DNA of 64,000 nt from Anthoceros angustus. Lineage: Eukaryota; Streptophyta; Anthocerotopsida; Anthocerotales; Anthocerotaceae. The DNA lies in assembly GCA_010909165.1 (NCBI GenBank), contig MU008153.1, positions 620,001 through 684,000 of the forward strand. Direction: 5' to 3'. The translations under genes and the position numbers were made by a program. Position 1 is the first letter of the stretch; every line of letters starts with the position of its first letter. This document shows, in pieces, positions 50,099 through 61,784 of this stretch. The notes under the pieces are model-generated. The model was not told the DNA's origin. It made no database searches and saw nothing but the letters and a program-made list of their open reading frames with translations.

Positions 50099-52027
50099 CT
50101 ACTCGGCTTCACTCCACCCTTCGTCATCACCACCAAACATCGCTGCCATCTGCATTGCAAGCCTTGCTGCTGTGTCCCGCCTGTGGGAATCTGACATGTT
50201 GCGCATGTTCTCTCGTAGGGACAGCATTTCCTGCATCAATTTCTCCACGTCATCTATCCCAAGCTCCCTGTCGTCTGGTGGAGATCGGCTCACAGAGCCT
50301 TGTGTCGCATGGTCGTTCCCATTTTCTTGTGCATTTACACCTATGGTGTCAGGTATTGGCACACCAGGTTGGACCTCTGAAGTAAGGTCCATAGATCTGG
50401 TACTCCCAGCTTCCTCCACCACAGAACTGGAGGCAGATGTTGTGGGGGCACTTAACTCTGAGTGTCGTTCCTCATCGGAGCCGTCGCCTCTCTCATTGAC
50501 TGCATCTGGCCCAGCATTCGCTGCTTCGCCACTTGCATCGAAGACTGGCACCTCGACCGTTGAGTCCCTGTCTGATTGTTTCCACTGATGCTCGTTCACG
50601 TCCCACACTTCCTCTGCAGAAGCATTAGAGAGAAGTTCATATTCAATGGAGATTTCTGACTCGTCATCACTGAAGGCTTCTGCTGCGGGTCGAATGAAAC
50701 CAATCAAAGATTTGTTAGCATAGGACCAAGGTAGGACCAAACCTCCTCCAGTCCACATACAAGAAGCTAAAGGTGTTGAGAGAAAACACTGACCGTCATT
50801 CTCCACGCTGGGTGGTGCGTCACTGAGTTTTGCAAGAGGCTTCATCACCATCCCAGGCCACATGTGTGCAGATAGTGCGTCTCCAACACGAGAAATCCCC
50901 TGAGAGTCCCCCTCCACTGACAGACCTGTTGTCAAGGCAATCACATCATCCAAGCTCAACAGAGGCTGGTGGAGAAGTCAAGCACTGATACGTTACAGAA
51001 AAGCTAGTGATCAACATACACTTATCAAAATCTTCGTTGATGGCACAGGTTTCGATATACTCGATGCCCCTCTCACTGCACCACTCAATGCAAGCCCGTC
51101 TTCTCTCATCAGATGTTGTGTCCTCTTCCTCAGCCAGCAAACTGCTGCCCTCTGTTCGCTCAAGCCCATACTCCAGAAACTCCGGATGCGGATCACTGGA
51201 CGATTCACCCCTTTTCAAAAGCCACCTCCTGTATTCCACATGCCCAAAATGTTCTGGAACACGGTCAGCCTTATTTCCCACACACAAGATAATCTGGACG
51301 CTTTCCAGCTGTGCTCCATCAGCCCAAGCTCGGATGGCATCAAACGACGATGACTGCACACAAACGTCGTTCTCACATCAACCCAAATGGATCAATCCCA
51401 CCACCATCCTTGTTGCCCAGCTTGCAGAATTCAAAACAACCACAAACCCAACAGAAATTCTCCTCATCCCCAGAGAACTTACATCGCTCAGGTCAAAAAC
51501 CATGACTACCGCCTCACAATTTCCCGCCATGGAATGCATCCTACTGCCATCATCCACCTGCTTGTCCTCAATCGGGCCCACCCAGATGCTCACATCGGCT
51601 GTGTAGTACTTAGTGTCAATCCTCCACCTGCAGCAAAAACCTACAAATCATCATCTGCACCCAACTCCAAATCCACCCAACCCACACCCGAACATCATCA
51701 TCCAACACCCAATACCTTCAAAACACCTCTGATGCTCCATACGGGCACCTACCCATGGCAACTGACCCCGGAAGATGGTGCCCCACCAGACGCTCCTTTC
51801 GTCAATTCTACGAACACCAAAGCACAATATGCATCTCATGTCCCAGCAGCAACCAAGCTCAAAAACCAGATGAAGCATTGCAACAAGGGCAAGTGCAAAC
51901 ACTTACTATTCAGAATGGACCGCTTGCCAACATCCCGTGGTCCAAGCAGCAGTATGCTAGGCCTGGCAGACAGAGCACGTGCATCAGCACCGTGCTCCTC
52001 TACTGCCACCGGTACTTCCATGCCCAT
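50099..52027 (-). CDS. AAGAB/p34-like adaptor-binding GTPase-fold protein
   Basis: Relatives of human AAGAB/p34 bind adaptor-complex subunits and help assemble AP complexes for vesicle traffic. Six exons (minus): 52027-51907, 51807-51753, 51627-51483, 51353-51020, 50925-50794, 50682-50099; phases agree, 456 residues. The N-terminal P-loop reads LLLGPRDVGKRS. Next come GWRIDTKYYTADVSIW, then VMVFDLSD, and CVGNKADRVPEHFG as an NKxD-like guanine motif. Further on are FDKCLSVEGDSQG and SAHMWPGM. The C-terminus has a helical EKLMQEMLSLRENMRNMSD segment and AARLAMQMAAMFGG, as in p34 proteins. A long acidic Ser/Glu-rich linker separates the two parts. It starts 277 bp from the divergent DHHC gene. 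Confidence 0.88.
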
Positions 52028-52304
52028 CCTCCACGACCCGCACGCTTACGCTTCGTCTCAGACCAGATTTCGACACTTTGGCTACTCAGATGCAACCTCC
52101 TCCCTTGCCTGTTGTGAACAGCCTGAGTAAGAATCTCTCGTCGTCTCCGAAGTGTTGTTTTGGTATTTCTCTGTCTACAGCAGAGAACTGTAAGATAAAA
52201 AAACTCGGCATCCATACAGTATATACCTGTCACAGGTTGCAGGTCTGACCTGCTGGAGGGAGCAACATCCGCTCCATCTGCCTCTGCCTCAATTTTGTCG
52301 CAAG
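52028..52304. promoter_or_regulatory. Shared head-to-head promoter region
   Basis: A 277-bp gap between the AAGAB-like start (minus) and the DHHC start (plus). It has to serve both transcripts. No sharp TATA element is seen. Confidence 0.5.
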
Positions 52305-54573
52305 ATGATGAATCCAGGGCAATGGCTTCTGGTCTCCTATGTGGCAATCTTGCCGCTGATCGTAGTGGTGCTTCTGTGTGGGGAGAAGCGGGTGTTTGAG
52401 GGCACGTTTGTGCAGCGTGCCCACTATTGGATAACCAGCGGATCCTGCGATTGCTTCCAGTAAGTTGGGTCTGGACTCACATCACTCTTAATTGTGAGGG
52501 TGGGCTGCTTCTTGAAACTGGATTTGATAATGTGATGTATGCGCAGGACGCTGGTCGGACTCGTTTTCGGTGAGAGGGGTACGCGGGCATGTGCTTCTAT
52601 GGAGCACGCCTGCTGTGAACGGCCAAATCCTGTATTGCAGGCATGTACCAACAATTGGGTTCTGTTGATCGTATGTTGTTGGTATGTTTGGGTGTATAGT
52701 TTTCTGAGGGCAACATGTTGATTTTTGCAGCTCTTTTATCTGTCCTTAATTCTTGGGATCTATTATACGTTCATCATTACATGCTTCAAGTTCATTCCTG
52801 GATACTATGTCCCAGCTCTGCACAAGTAGGCTTCCTGGAATCCTCCTTGTGTATAGCTAGCGTGTGTATCGAGTTAGCTTCATTTCTGTGAGCCTTTGGA
52901 ATCATGTTGTTGGTTCTTCAATCCTTTGAGAGCAGTATGAGAAGTGTGTTTGTTTGTTCAGATATACAGGAACTGCGGCAGTGCTTTTTGGGTTGGTGAT
53001 CTTCCTGGTGACTAGTTTCTCTGATCCAGGCACCATAACAGCGGCAACCTTGGCCCAGCACGAGGCGACGTATGCATATGACAATATCATATACGAGCTG
53101 AAGAACTGCACAACCTGCAAAGTCGCTCGGTCTGTTTTGATTCCTGGTGGTTTTCCTGGTGGAAGGGTCTCATGGTGTGTGGAAGGCTCATGTTTCGTAT
53201 GAAGAAGTTTGTTTAATGTCTGTTAATACTGACTCCTGGGGTTGTTTGCCTCTGCAGTCCTGCTCGATCCAAGCACTGCAGCATTTGTGATCGTTGTGTT
53301 GCCCGCTTTGACCATCATTGTGGTTGGATGGTCAGTGCTGCGAACCTCCAACTGCTGGCAATGCCTCTGCAGCCTTGAAAGGTTACTGTTGTGACCTTTG
53401 TGTTTGGTCTGACTGCCTGTAGCTGTCAAGCCCCTTCTGTTTGTTGCTGAGCTTTTGTGGATGTTGTGCAGAATAACTGCATAGGGGAGAACAACCTTCG
53501 TTACTTCTTAGCTTTTCTTGTGTGGTGAGTGTTTGGTGCAGTGTATTTGATGCTTTACTGTGTCCACGGCCCGACATGATGTTAAGGTTGCAACATGCGT
53601 GACGGTTGTTCTGAGCAGGCATTCCCTGCTGTGCTGGTACGGGGTGTTTGTCTTGATAGCCATTTTGGCTGGAGAGGTACGAGACAGAAGGGTTGTGCAC
53701 ACACTCAAGTGTATGTACTTACCTCTGTCAGAGTTGGTTCACATATTGTGCTTTTTTTCCCCTTGATGCTCTTCAAGTTCATCCAGTACAAATAGATCTT
53801 GATTGCTGTGTCTGAGTCCAGTCACTTCTTAATCTGCTGTTTGTTGGGGCAGATTACTTTGGGCCAAAAATTCCTCTGCAGGACGTAGTTATCCATGTTA
53901 CTCAGGTATTAAGAGGCACTGAATCCTCACGACGTCTTTTGTTCGTTACTACACCTGCTTGTAAGTATCATGAGAGGATGCAATGCCATGTGATGAGATA
54001 TAGCTTATTTGTGTGCCGCGTTGTCTGTGCTTTGTTTGCAGTGGCTCATGGCATACTACTGGACGCAGTTACTGTTAATGCTCTTCCTTGTAGTTATATC
54101 ATTCTTGCTCATGGGTTTTCTGGGCTACCATCTGTACCTGGTGGCAACCAACACTACTACAAATGAGGTGTGTGCTAATTGCGCTCGTGCAGTGTTTTGT
54201 TGGGCATTTTGCTTCCTGAGTACAAAATGCATGCCAAGTTCTAGCACCGAGCGGGGTGTATCACTTGAAACTGCACAGCATCCCAGCTATGTAGGCCACT
54301 AACTTCCCAGTGAATGTGGTGTATCAGTCCTTCAAGTGGGACACCTATCTAAGGTACCATGAGCAGCTCGCAGCACAAAGACAAGCTGCGGAAGGCAGTC
54401 AGTCCAAAAGCAAAGCATCCAGTGTCGCACAGTGGTTGTGCTTCTGGCATGGAGGAAGGGGGCAAATCCCAGTGAAGAAGAAGAACATCTACAACAGGGG
54501 TCTTCGAAGCAATTTCATGGAGATTTTGTGGCCTCGCAGCACTCAATCAACAGCATCTCGTAAACAGAAATAG
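52305..54573 (+). CDS. DHHC protein S-acyltransferase
   Basis: Attaches palmitate to Cys residues of membrane-associated proteins, at Golgi or other endomembranes. Ten exons: 52305-52459, 52547-52640, 52731-52825, 52962-53129, 53258-53330, 53472-53524, 53619-53710, 53853-53905, 54042-54167, 54328-54573; 384 residues, all phases agree. The Cys-rich DHHC domain is intact: [18 protein letters not shown], then [18 protein letters not shown]. Two membrane spans lie before it and two after ([16 protein letters not shown] and [17 protein letters not shown]). TNTTTNE and SFKWDTY correspond to the TTxE and related C-terminal motifs. It most resembles the plant PAT17-like / animal ZDHHC4-like branch. 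Exon 2 appears to end in a GC donor (CAG|GCATGT). The first of two adjacent ATGs was used as start. Confidence 0.93.
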
Positions 54574-55755
54574 GAGTGGCCAGTGGGTTATGCACAAAGC
54601 TTTCATTCTTAGGAGGCGTGATCTGCCTATATCACAAGTTGAGGAGGACGAAAGGGGAGAGAGCATCGGCGGCAGCTATATTACTTCCATAATTGTTGTT
54701 TTTTAGATGGGTCCCGTCTCGAACTCAGAGATCATGGGTTGGCATCGCCCTGCCGATCTGTTTGCTGTGCACTCATCATCTCCCTGAACTGATTCTGAGT
54801 GGCATGTCCTCCATTTGCAAACTCGCTGCCAGGAGCTCTTTGGGCCAATACCAAATGGCACAAATGCAACCTAAGGGTGGACTCCTCTGCAGACACGGGT
54901 TTCACATTACAGTTAGAGCTGTCACCATAATCTTGTCTCTGAGGCAACTGCCTCAGAGCAAGTTGCTTTGTGTCATACCTGCCATCTCGAGACGGTAAGC
55001 TTGTATCTGTCTGGGTACAACTTGGAATTCAGATGGATGGCTTTGAAATTTGCAAGCAATTGTTCATAGCCTTTGGGAATCCGATGTCCTGGCCAGTTCT
55101 GGCTGCCAGAATGGTTGGGTACTCCCGGGAACGGCATGCCGGGATTAAGAAAATCATGGTACTGTCAGAAACTGTAGGATTGAGAAAGTCGTACGGGTTT
55201 CCAGAACTGCTTTCCATTTGCATTTGCTCGGATCCTCCAGTCTCACAAATTGTACCATCGCATATTCATGGCAGTGACCAAAATACAGAACTAGATCGAT
55301 GAGATCAGTTTACTTTAATCTACTGAAAAAGCTTGCAACTCTCAAAATACAGAACTAGATCAGTTTACTTTAATCTACTGAAAAAGCTTGCAACTCTCAA
55401 AATACAGAACTAGATCGATGACATCAGTTTATTTTGATGTACTGAAAAAGCTTGCAACTCTCAATAAGTGTGGCCACTCTCTCTGGCCATTTCCTTCATA
55501 TAACACTCATCATTTAGTTACTTGTGATGTCTTAAACCTTCCACACCCTAGAATATGGACTTTGATTTAAGCTTCTGTAAGCCGTGTTCTATATATATAT
55601 ACATATATAATATAAATTTATTTACGATAAGATTGTATTCTCATTATTAACCTTGGGTTTCGACATCTTATAACTCGATCTAACTCTACATGCTCTATAT
55701 ATGAAAACCTCCTGTAAATCATAAATCATGTCTGAGTTTAAAGTTGTCTACCAAC
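54574..55755. other. Spacer between DHHC gene and DYD copy D
   Basis: DHHC 3' UTR and AT-rich spacer with the 55280-55463 repeat. No gene supported. Confidence 0.5.
55280..55463. repeat. 55-64 bp tandem repeat, three units
   Basis: 'aaaatacagaactagatc' begins at 55280, 55344 and 55399; units end 'cttgcaactctc'. The middle unit lacks 9 bp ('gatgagatc'). Confidence 0.85.
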
Positions 55756-56288
55756 ATGAGTTCCAAAGGTGACGAGCCCTCTTCATCTTCGCATGATTAT
55801 TACACGGATTTGTACGAAAAAATATTTCAAGAGAATGTTAGACTTGCGAATGAGGTGAGTGCTACATAGTTTCTCTCTTTTGCAACTTTGTTTGCTACAT
55901 TTACTTACAATATATAACTATGTATAATAATGTTATGCAGGTTGATTATGATACAAGAATGCACCGTCTCAAAGCATTTCTAGAGTTTTCTTCTAGTACA
56001 AAAGTTTCAATGCCTCAAAGGTCCCTCGAACCACATGATGTTAAATCGAACAGTCTCTTTCAAGATGGTCCTTTTATTTGGAACGAAGCTCCGGGAATTG
56101 AAGAACAAAATGTTCAAGCACCTCCGGTAGAAGAAGAGAAGTGCAATCTTCCAGCTTCGTTGGAAGAAGAGCAGAATTGTCTTCCGATTCCAGAGGTGAC
56201 ATCGGTGTCATCCAAGAAGAACGAAGCTATTCCTGTTCGTCAAGTCATCCACCAAGTGGGTTTCAAGATTGTCCCAAAATTGGCTTAA
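55756..56288 (+). CDS. DYD-family small protein, copy D
   Basis: Exons 55756-55854 and 55941-56288 (phase 0, 86-bp intron) give 148 residues. Exon 1: a Ser-rich start, then LYEKIFQENVRLANE. Exon 2: VDYDTRMHRLKAFLEF, then SNSLFQDGPFIWNEA and IEEQN, followed by a Glu-rich tail ending VGFKIVPKLA. The intron interrupts the same codon boundary as in copies A and C, 20 kb away. No membrane span or known domain. The predicted N-terminal segment looks helical. It may be the best reference for the family, since it has a full exon 1 and an intact, non-repetitive tail. Function unknown. It lies about 340 bp before the Copia element. Confidence 0.65.
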
Positions 56289-56624
56289 GCTTTGTTGTAG
56301 ACTAAAAGCGTTGGAATTTTAGAATTTATCAACTTCAGTTGATATTCAAACATTAATAGTTGCTAGTATGTTGTAGTGTACAAGGAACATAGCCAACATC
56401 TGTTGTGACATTGATATGTTCCCTCCTATGTGTGTATCAAAGTTCAATGTTGTAAACACCGTCTACGGAGAAAGGGGTTCTCCTCGTGTAAGGGGTTATG
56501 GCTTGAAATCGCTATGTTTTTGAGCAACAACGCATCTCTACTGTGTTTTTTCTAGATTTTTGAGGGATTTTCCTGCTGGATTGTAGTGTTGAAAGGTGCA
56601 CTGCCAGAATATGTATGTCCACTT

Positions 56625-56886
56625 TGTAAGGGTATTAAAGCCCAATATACTTAGACTAATACACTTAGTCTAAGTTAGGTGTCAGTTAAGTATCATTAGC
56701 TTAGCTTAAGCTAATCACTAGGAAGCTTCTTGTGCTCCTTCCTAGGAGCTTCTTGTGGAGCTTCCTAGGGAGCCCTATTGGAGGGTATAAATACCCTCCA
56801 AGCCTCATCTCAAAGGGGAGAGAGCTACTCTTGCCTCCTCCTCTCCTCTCCTCCTTCCACCAGCATGGCTGCCCCACGATCCTTCA
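56625..56886 (+). repeat. Copia 5' LTR
   Basis: 262 bp, TG...CA. Contains a TATA-like 'gggtataaatac' at about 56784 that would serve as the element promoter. Confidence 0.92.
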
Positions 56887-56888
56887 AC

Positions 56889-56906
56889 TGGTATCAGAGC
56901 CATGGT
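56889..56906 (+). other. Primer-binding site (initiator Met tRNA)
   Basis: 'tggtatcagagccatgg' begins 2-3 bases after the LTR and matches the usual plant Copia primer site complementary to the 3' end of initiator methionine tRNA. Confidence 0.9.
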
Positions 56907-56989
56907 TTGTGTGTGTAGTGATGCTAGAATTTTCTAGCTGCAGAGCAGACAGCAGCTCGTGGAATTGCAGGTGATCCAGATCGCGGTCA

Positions 56990-57542
56990 AGGCTGCGAAC
57001 GCCGCAGCAGGCCGTGAGCAGGGCGAGGCCGTGTTTGCCGCGACCGCGACCGCAGAGGCCGCGCGGGCACGGTGGAGGCCGTGCGGACGCGGCGCGGGCC
57101 GTGCGGGCACGGCGGAGGCCGCGGACACGGGCGCGCCGCGGGGCGCAGCGGCGATCGCGGGTGCGGCGTCGGCCGCGGGTGCGCAGGCCGCGCGGGCGCG
57201 GGCCGCGCGCGGCGCCGGCCGCGGGCGCGCGACGCGCGGCGCGCGGAGCGCGGCCGCGGGCGCGGAGCGCGCAGGCCGCGGGCGCAGGCCGCGGCCTGGC
57301 CGCGCGCGGCGCGCGCGCCAGGCCCGCGGAGCGCGCCAGGCCGCGGAGCGCCGCCAGGCCCGCGCGCGCGCCGCCAGGCGCGGAGCGCGCGCGCGCCGCC
57401 AGCCGCGGGCGCGCGCGGGCGCGGGCGCGCGGGCGCGCGCGCGGGCGCGCGCGCGGCGCCGCCGCGGGGCGCAGGCCGCGGGCGCGGGCGCGGCGCGGCC
57501 GCGGGCCGCGGGCGCGCGCGGCGCCGCCGCGGGTGCGCAGGC

Positions 57543-57574
<32 letters not shown>

Positions 57575-57840
57575 CGCAGGCCCGCGAGGGGCGCGCGGCG
57601 CTCGGAAGCCCGCAGGCCGCGGGCGCGGCGCCTGCTGCCGCGCAAGCCGCCGGCCGCGACGCAGGCTGCAGAGCGCGGCTGGCCGTGCGGGTGCGCAGGC
57701 GCGGGGCGGCTGTGGCCGCGCGGGCGTGGCTGTGGCCGTGCTGGGCGTGGCTGTGGCTGTAAGGCGCCGGCGGTGGCCGTGCGGGCGCGATGGTCGCACA
57801 GGCGCTGCGTGACGCGGGGCAGGTCGACGGGCGCGGCAGC
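56990..57840. repeat. Extremely GC-rich leader segment
   Basis: About 850 bp composed almost only of G and C in phrases such as 'gcgggcgcgggcgcg' and 'ggccgcgggcgcg'. It sits between primer site and gag. Long open frames exist in all directions only because stop codons need A and T; none has protein-like composition. Confidence 0.9.
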
Positions 57841-58016
57841 ACAGAATTGAGGGTGCCAAACGCCGGGCGGTGAGCAGAAAATTCGTCGAACGATTCGGCG
57901 GATTACTCAGGTGGAACAGTCAACAGCAAAATACACGGACCGTACGGTGACTGCTTTCTTCTTTGACTTTTCTAACAAGGCGAGTTGAGTGTTTAATCTG
58001 TATCGATTTTTGAGTC

Positions 58017-58850
58017 ATGATGTCTTCATCGTCAGAAAACGTCATGTTCAATATCGAGAAGTTAGATGGTACTAACTTCCCGTTCTGGAAAGAACAAGTG
58101 TATAATGTTCTAGTGCGTAAAAGCGATCAAGCCCATAAAGTTGTTAGGCCAAACCGATAGTATGACTGTGATGAGTGGCGTGACTGGATGAGCTTGCTAG
58201 ATCTACTATCATGCTAACATTGTCAAAACAGGTACTTCAATGTGAAAGATAAGACCACGAGTTACGGATGGGGGTGTGTAGGACTGTATGAGAAGCAAAG
58301 TGCGGCTTCGTGTATTGGTTGAAACAAATGGTGGACTTGAAGATGAAGGAAGGGACGAGGATGTCCGATCATCGAATGATTTCAATACCATTTTCAGCCT
58401 CATCTCAAGGTATCACGCTCCTGATTCCGTGAGAGCTATGTTTCATGGTCACATTACCGAGAGTTGGGACACTTTCGCATGCCTCGAGTAATCGCCTCGC
58501 TAGTGGTCTTACCATTGTAAATGTAGAAGGTAGCCTGTTAACCGAGGAGGTGAACAGAAAACATGGAACCTTCCAAAGGTTCCAAAGGTTCTCATAGTGA
58601 GAGGGAGGTCCACCGCAAGGGGAAGCAACCGGACAAGCTTCTCGTAGCAAATCTCGTAGTCGTAATAAGAATGTGGAGTGTCACTATTGTCACAAAAGGG
58701 GTCACTTCAAAAGAGAGTGCGAGAAGTTCAAAAGGACCAAGGAAAAGAGAAGAAGCAGACGACAAGAAGGCGACTTCGTCTGTTGGAAGAGTTAAACTCG
58801 TTGAGGACGGAGATGTCCTTATCTCTTCTTACTTGAATGCGCACAATGTA
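58017..58850 (+). pseudogene. Copia gag remnant
   Basis: Begins with two adjacent ATGs and KLDGTNFPFWKEQV, a typical Copia gag start. A zinc knuckle CHYCHKRGHFKREC (C-x2-C-x4-H-x4-C) is intact at 58679-58720. Frameshifts lie between. Confidence 0.85.
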
Positions 58851-58864
58851 CCGTGGATAGTCAT

Positions 58865-58965
58865 TTATTCCGCAATTGGATAATTGATCGTGCATCTTTC
58901 CATGTTACTCCGCATAGAGAGTGGTTTAGCACGATGATGCTACAAGGAAAGGATGCGTTAGGCTT
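58865..58965 (+). pseudogene. Copia protease remnant
   Basis: WIIDRASFHVTPH occupies the place of the active-site D-S/T-G-A; the Ser-Gly pair is lost through a small deletion and change. Confidence 0.7.
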
Positions 58966-59234
58966 GGAAATAACTATGCATGCCGATCGCAGCGAGGTGA
59001 TGTGCAACTCAAGTTTGACAACGGATCTTCATTCATGCCAAGGACGTTAGGCATGTTCCAAGTTGACAAAGAGCATGATTAGCGCAGATGCTTGGATGAT
59101 GCCGGTTACCACCGGGTTTTGGGGATCACTCTTGGAAGATCTCCAAAGGTTCTCTTGTGTTAGCTCGTGGATCAAGTGTGGCACTTTGTACTCACTTGTA
59201 AACATCCAAAGATCATGTGATCGGTGATGAGCAC

Positions 59235-59990
59235 CAAATGTTTCCTTGTGGCATTGCTTAGGACATATGTCTCGTAAGGGAATGAAGGTTTTATCTCGCT
59301 CGTTATATCCTCGTTTTAACTTCTCGATCTCTCGATGTGTGAGCACTGCTTATATGGGAAGCAGACAAAATCATCACATCGAACACGAGGTAAAAGTAGA
59401 AGTAAACCTCTTGAGTTGGTTCACGTGATGTATGTGGACCTATGCTCATCGCATCATTAGGCGGTGCCTCCTATTTTGTCACTTTCATAGATGATTTCTC
59501 ACGCAAGGTGTGGGTTTATCCTTTGAGGAAAGGATGAAGTTCGACGGTGTTTCGTAAATTTGTCACCCTTGTAGAGAATCACCGCCACCGATTGAAGTGT
59601 CTAAGGACGATAATGGTGGAGTATGTTTCGAAAGCTTTCCGCCATTCGTGATTCCAAGGAATCAAAAGAGAATTGATCACCAGATACTCCTCCACAAAAT
59701 GGTGTGGCGGATGAATGTAACCATTCGAGAGGATGCGAGTTTGTTGTCAAACTCGATTGCCTAATGGGTTTTGGGCGTATGGTTCATCGCAGCTCATCTT
59801 ATTAACAGATCTCCTAATAAGGTGTTGATGAGCAGTTCCAGGAGCTATGGTCCGAAAGAAACCATCCTACAAGCATCTGAGTGTTTGTGAGGCATACCGC
59901 CATGTTCCAAAAGAGTTTCGGGACAAGTTGGCACCTAAGTCCAAGAAATGTATTTTTCTTGGCTATGGTGATTCGTGAGATGGGATACCG
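59235..59990 (+). pseudogene. Copia integrase remnant
   Basis: A zinc-binding-type region (WHCLGHMSRKGMKVL) is followed by the core [18 protein letters not shown] in another frame. Several frameshifts. Confidence 0.8.
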
Positions 59991-60329
59991 CCAGGGATCC
60001 AGAGGCTAGAAAGGTTGTTCAGACTAACGACGTGTTCTTCAATGAGAACAAGATGCAGGAAGCCTACTCCAACCGTGGAGGTGCGAAGGGTGATCTTCCA
60101 AGAAGATGGACATGATCATCATGGGTGTTGAAAACTGTGTGTGCAGAGCACATTCCTCCACCGTAGATGAACCAAGAGTCGAACAAGCTCCTATAGAGGT
60201 GCCGTGGGTCGCGTGATTACACCTCCGATGGTATGATCCATCTGGATTATGTCATGTCGATGACAGTGGGGAACCCTCTTCTTACAAAGAGGCTCAACGA
60301 GTAACAAAGAGAAGTGGGAGAAGGCCATG

Positions 60330-60960
60330 CAAATGAATTGTGATAAGAACCAAACTTGGGAGTTGGTTCCGTTGCCTAAGGATAAGAAGGCACTACCGCA
60401 AATGGGTGTACAAGATGAAGGTCATACCGCTTGATGGCAAACCAAAGTACAAGGCCCGATTGGTTGCTAAGGGTTTCAAGCAACAACTGTGCATTGACTT
60501 TGATGAGATTTTCTCACCAAGAGTCAAAATGACAACTTTGCGATGTGTTCTTGCTTTGGTTGCTGATGATATGGAACTTGCGGATGGATGTCAAGACGGC
60601 ATTCTTGCATGGTGACCTTCAAGAGGACGTCTACATGCAAAGAACCAAGGTTTTGTTGAGAAGGGCAAAGAGCATCCGTGTGCGGTGGAAGAGCCTTTAT
60701 GGTTTGAAACAGCACCCAGAGTGGTATCACAAGTTCCACTCATTTATGCTTTCTCAAGGCTACAAACGAAGCGATGAGGATCATTGCCTCTATACGAAGC
60801 AAGCTAAGGATCAAAGCTTGCTCATTTTGATCCTCTATGTGGATGATATGCTAATTGTAAACAAGATCGATGAGATTTCGTTGAAGTCAAAGTTGAATGC
60901 TCACTTTGAAATGACAGACTTGGGAGAGGCGAGCCATATACTTGGCATGCGATTCGCGGA
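60330..60960 (+). pseudogene. Copia reverse transcriptase remnant
   Basis: KARLVAKGFKQQ, DVKTAFLHGDLQEDVYM, SLYGLKQ and LYVDDML (the YVDD box) are all present but in at least two frames. Confidence 0.88.
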
Positions 60961-61139
60961 ATGTATAGCCGCTTTATTTGTCTCGCATTTTAATACATTA
61001 ATGGTGCTTCAACGCTTCAACATGGAGAAGGGGAAGCCATTGGGTACCCATTGCCTCCATATGTGAAACTTTCTGCCGGATTGCCCAAGCTCGAGGAGGA
61101 CAAAGTCGAAATGGAGAAGGTCCCATACTCATCACCGTA

Positions 61140-61640
61140 GGGAGTTTGATGTATGCAATGATTGCTACACGCCCGACATTGCCTTTGCAGGAGTGGTTAG
61201 GTGTTTATGTCAAACCCCGCAAGAAGCATTGGGAGGCAAAAGGAGTTATGAGGTATCCGAATGGTACAAAAGCTTTGTGCATATGTTTTGGTAGTGAAGA
61301 TGCATGTGGTTGGGTACATGATGCGATTATGCGGGATATGGACAAAAGGAGGTCCACATCGTTATGTCTTCACGCACCGGAGGGGCCTCATGGCGATCTC
61401 GCTTGCGTGCATTACGCTATCTACCACAGAGGCCGAGTATGTTGCAAAGAATCGAGGCTTGCAAGGAAGCCATATGGCTTGCTCGCTTAGTGGGAGACTT
61501 GGGGATCAAGGTTGATGAGCGTTGTTGCATTGTGATAGCAGTGCTATCCAATTGGCAAAGAATCCAAGTGTTTCATGCGAAGACTAAACATGTGGATGTG
61601 AAGTATCACTCATTCGAGAGGTGTTGGACGACAAGAGGGT
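61140..61640 (+). pseudogene. Copia RNase H remnant
   Basis: LACITLSTTEAEYVA and the downstream 'TKHVDVKYHSF' are typical of Copia RNase H; broken frames. Confidence 0.8.
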
Positions 61641-61784
61641 ACAACTTGTCAAGGTTCACACCACCAACCCCGCAGATATTCTTACCAAGGGACTCTCTAC
61701 GAGCAATTTGCACAAGCTCTATAATCGATGGGCATGAGATAGTCCATTCTCCCACGAAGGTAAATTGGCCTTTAAGTGGGAGGT

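Noticed and set aside
56884-57859. Overlapping 240-300 residue open frames on both strands
   Set aside because: They lie in an almost pure G+C block where stop codons cannot easily occur; composition is only Ala/Arg/Gly/Pro and no start context or family fits.
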